From Vibrio coralliirubri (GTDB lineage: Bacteria > Pseudomonadota > Gammaproteobacteria > Enterobacterales > Vibrionaceae), in the NCBI RefSeq assembly GCF_024347375.1, contig NZ_AP025471.1, positions 1,674,001 to 1,738,000 on the forward strand: a stretch of DNA of 64,000 nucleotides. Reading direction: 5' to 3'. Below, piece by piece: positions 63,616 through 64,000 of the stretch (its first letter is position 1; each line of letters begins with the position of its first letter). Under the pieces are notes generated by a model. That model was not told the DNA's origin, ran no database searches, and was given only the letters and a program-made list of their open reading frames with translations. The translations under genes and the position numbers were made by a program.

Positions 63616-64000
63616 CTACAGCTCTCGTACTACTCGGAATCCTAGATAGTTTGCTGCCGTTGAAGGCGGTACGTACAGTTCGTTAAACACCTTTGCCTCT
63701 TCAGGAGAGAAGCTCCACGCGCCACCCTTCGCTAGGCCTTTCTGAACGGTTGTCCATTCCCAAACGTTACCCACCATGTCGTAGAAGCCTGTTGGCGTTG
63801 GTAGGAATGACTTAACCGGAGATGTACTAACGTTTGACCATGGTGTACCCGCCCAGCCAGTGTTGGCTTTGCCTGAACGGAATTCATTGCCCCACCAGAA
63901 GTTGGTGTCTTGGCCAGCTCTTGCTGCAGCTTCCCACTCTTGTGGTGTTGGCAAGCGGTAAGTGAAGCCGGTGTTTTTAGATAACCAACGTGTATAAGCT
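63616..64000 (-). CDS. SUMF1/formylglycine-generating-enzyme domain protein, 5' end off the window
   Basis: Partial: the frame is open through base 64000, so only the last 128 residues are seen. AYTRWLSKNTGFTYRLPTPQEWE and FYDMVGNVWEWTTVQKGLAKGGAWSF then YLGFRVVREL form the C-terminal half of an FGE-sulfatase (SUMF1) domain. The family includes formylglycine-generating enzymes and many bacterial proteins with other roles, often fused to other domains; the missing N-terminus decides which. No sulfatase is in view. Confidence 0.85.
   Translation of the reverse strand, partial: AYTRWLSKNTGFTYRLPTPQEWEAAARAGQDTNFWWGNEFRSGKANTGWAGTPWSNVSTSPVKSFLPTPTGFYDMVGNVWEWTTVQKGLAKGGAWSFSPEEAKVFNELYVPPSTAANYLGFRVVREL

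Noticed and set aside
1..64000. CRISPR array or prophage
   Set aside because: No regularly spaced repeats with unique spacers and no phage structural, lysis or integrase genes were seen.

Overview
The window reads as chromosome II of a Vibrio. The decisive signs are an intact rctB (the initiator used only by Vibrionaceae second chromosomes), an adjacent origin with regularly spaced ATGATCA iterons and a perfect DnaA box, divergent parA2/parB2, and four sites matching the parS2 consensus. VemP-SecD2-SecF2, a second YebC paralogue and Vibrio-type small proteins agree with this. A marine Splendidus-clade species is plausible but is inference; no rRNA or tRNA genes were seen.

Layout. 1-4.5 kb: partial rlmJ-like methyltransferase, secF2, secD2 and the arrest peptide vemP. 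4.7-10.5 kb: two tandem M16 lipoprotein metallopeptidases. 10.7-17.5 kb: a seven-gene minus-strand cluster encoding a periplasmic protein, a LolD/MacB-type ATPase, an FtsX-type permease, a LolA-like carrier, a predicted outer-membrane barrel and a LytS/LytTR two-component pair; it looks like an envelope export system of unknown cargo. 17.9-21.3 kb: hydroxyacid dehydrogenase with a LysR regulator, DUF2798, a YebC paralogue and a small protein. 21.5-32 kb: phenylalanine/tyrosine catabolism (phhA-phhB, aacS, hpd-hmgA-fahA-maiA), with candidate TyrR boxes in both control regions. It is interrupted by two identical inverted IS903-like elements, a PTS gene remnant and a carbamate kinase remnant. 32.3-37.7 kb: HAD phosphatase, a hybrid kinase divergent from a periplasmic binding protein, NADAR and a small protein. 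38-40.3 kb: two oligopeptide-type ABC ATPases and an unknown protein behind a strong candidate Fur box.

40.7-50.2 kb is the replication and segregation core: rctB, oriCII, parA2-parB2, an IS3-family element that split the apparent parB2 terminator, tmcA, and a cluster of three parS2 sites, one of which forms the last codons of tmcA. 50.2-58.2 kb: a FapA/DUF342 protein and a Lap-type adhesin control and secretion operon (lapC-lapG-lapD-lapB); no adhesin gene lies in the window. 58.3-61.6 kb: a DctB-like kinase and a DctD-like regulator that has lost the GAFTGA loop. 61.7-64 kb: pdxH, a PAS-LuxR regulator and a partial SUMF1-domain gene.

Working together: PhhAB makes tyrosine; Hpd, HmgA, MaiA and FahA convert 4-hydroxyphenylpyruvate to fumarate and acetoacetate, and AacS activates the acetoacetate, so most of a pathway is clustered (the aminotransferase is absent). 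VemP senses export capacity and controls SecD2F2. RctB acts on the iterons and ParAB2 on parS2. LapD and LapG control release of an adhesin exported by LapB-LapC. The best candidates for something undescribed are the Lol-like ABC/barrel/LytTR operon, the Fur-box orphan ATPases with their unknown coupled protein, and the GAFTGA-less regulator.
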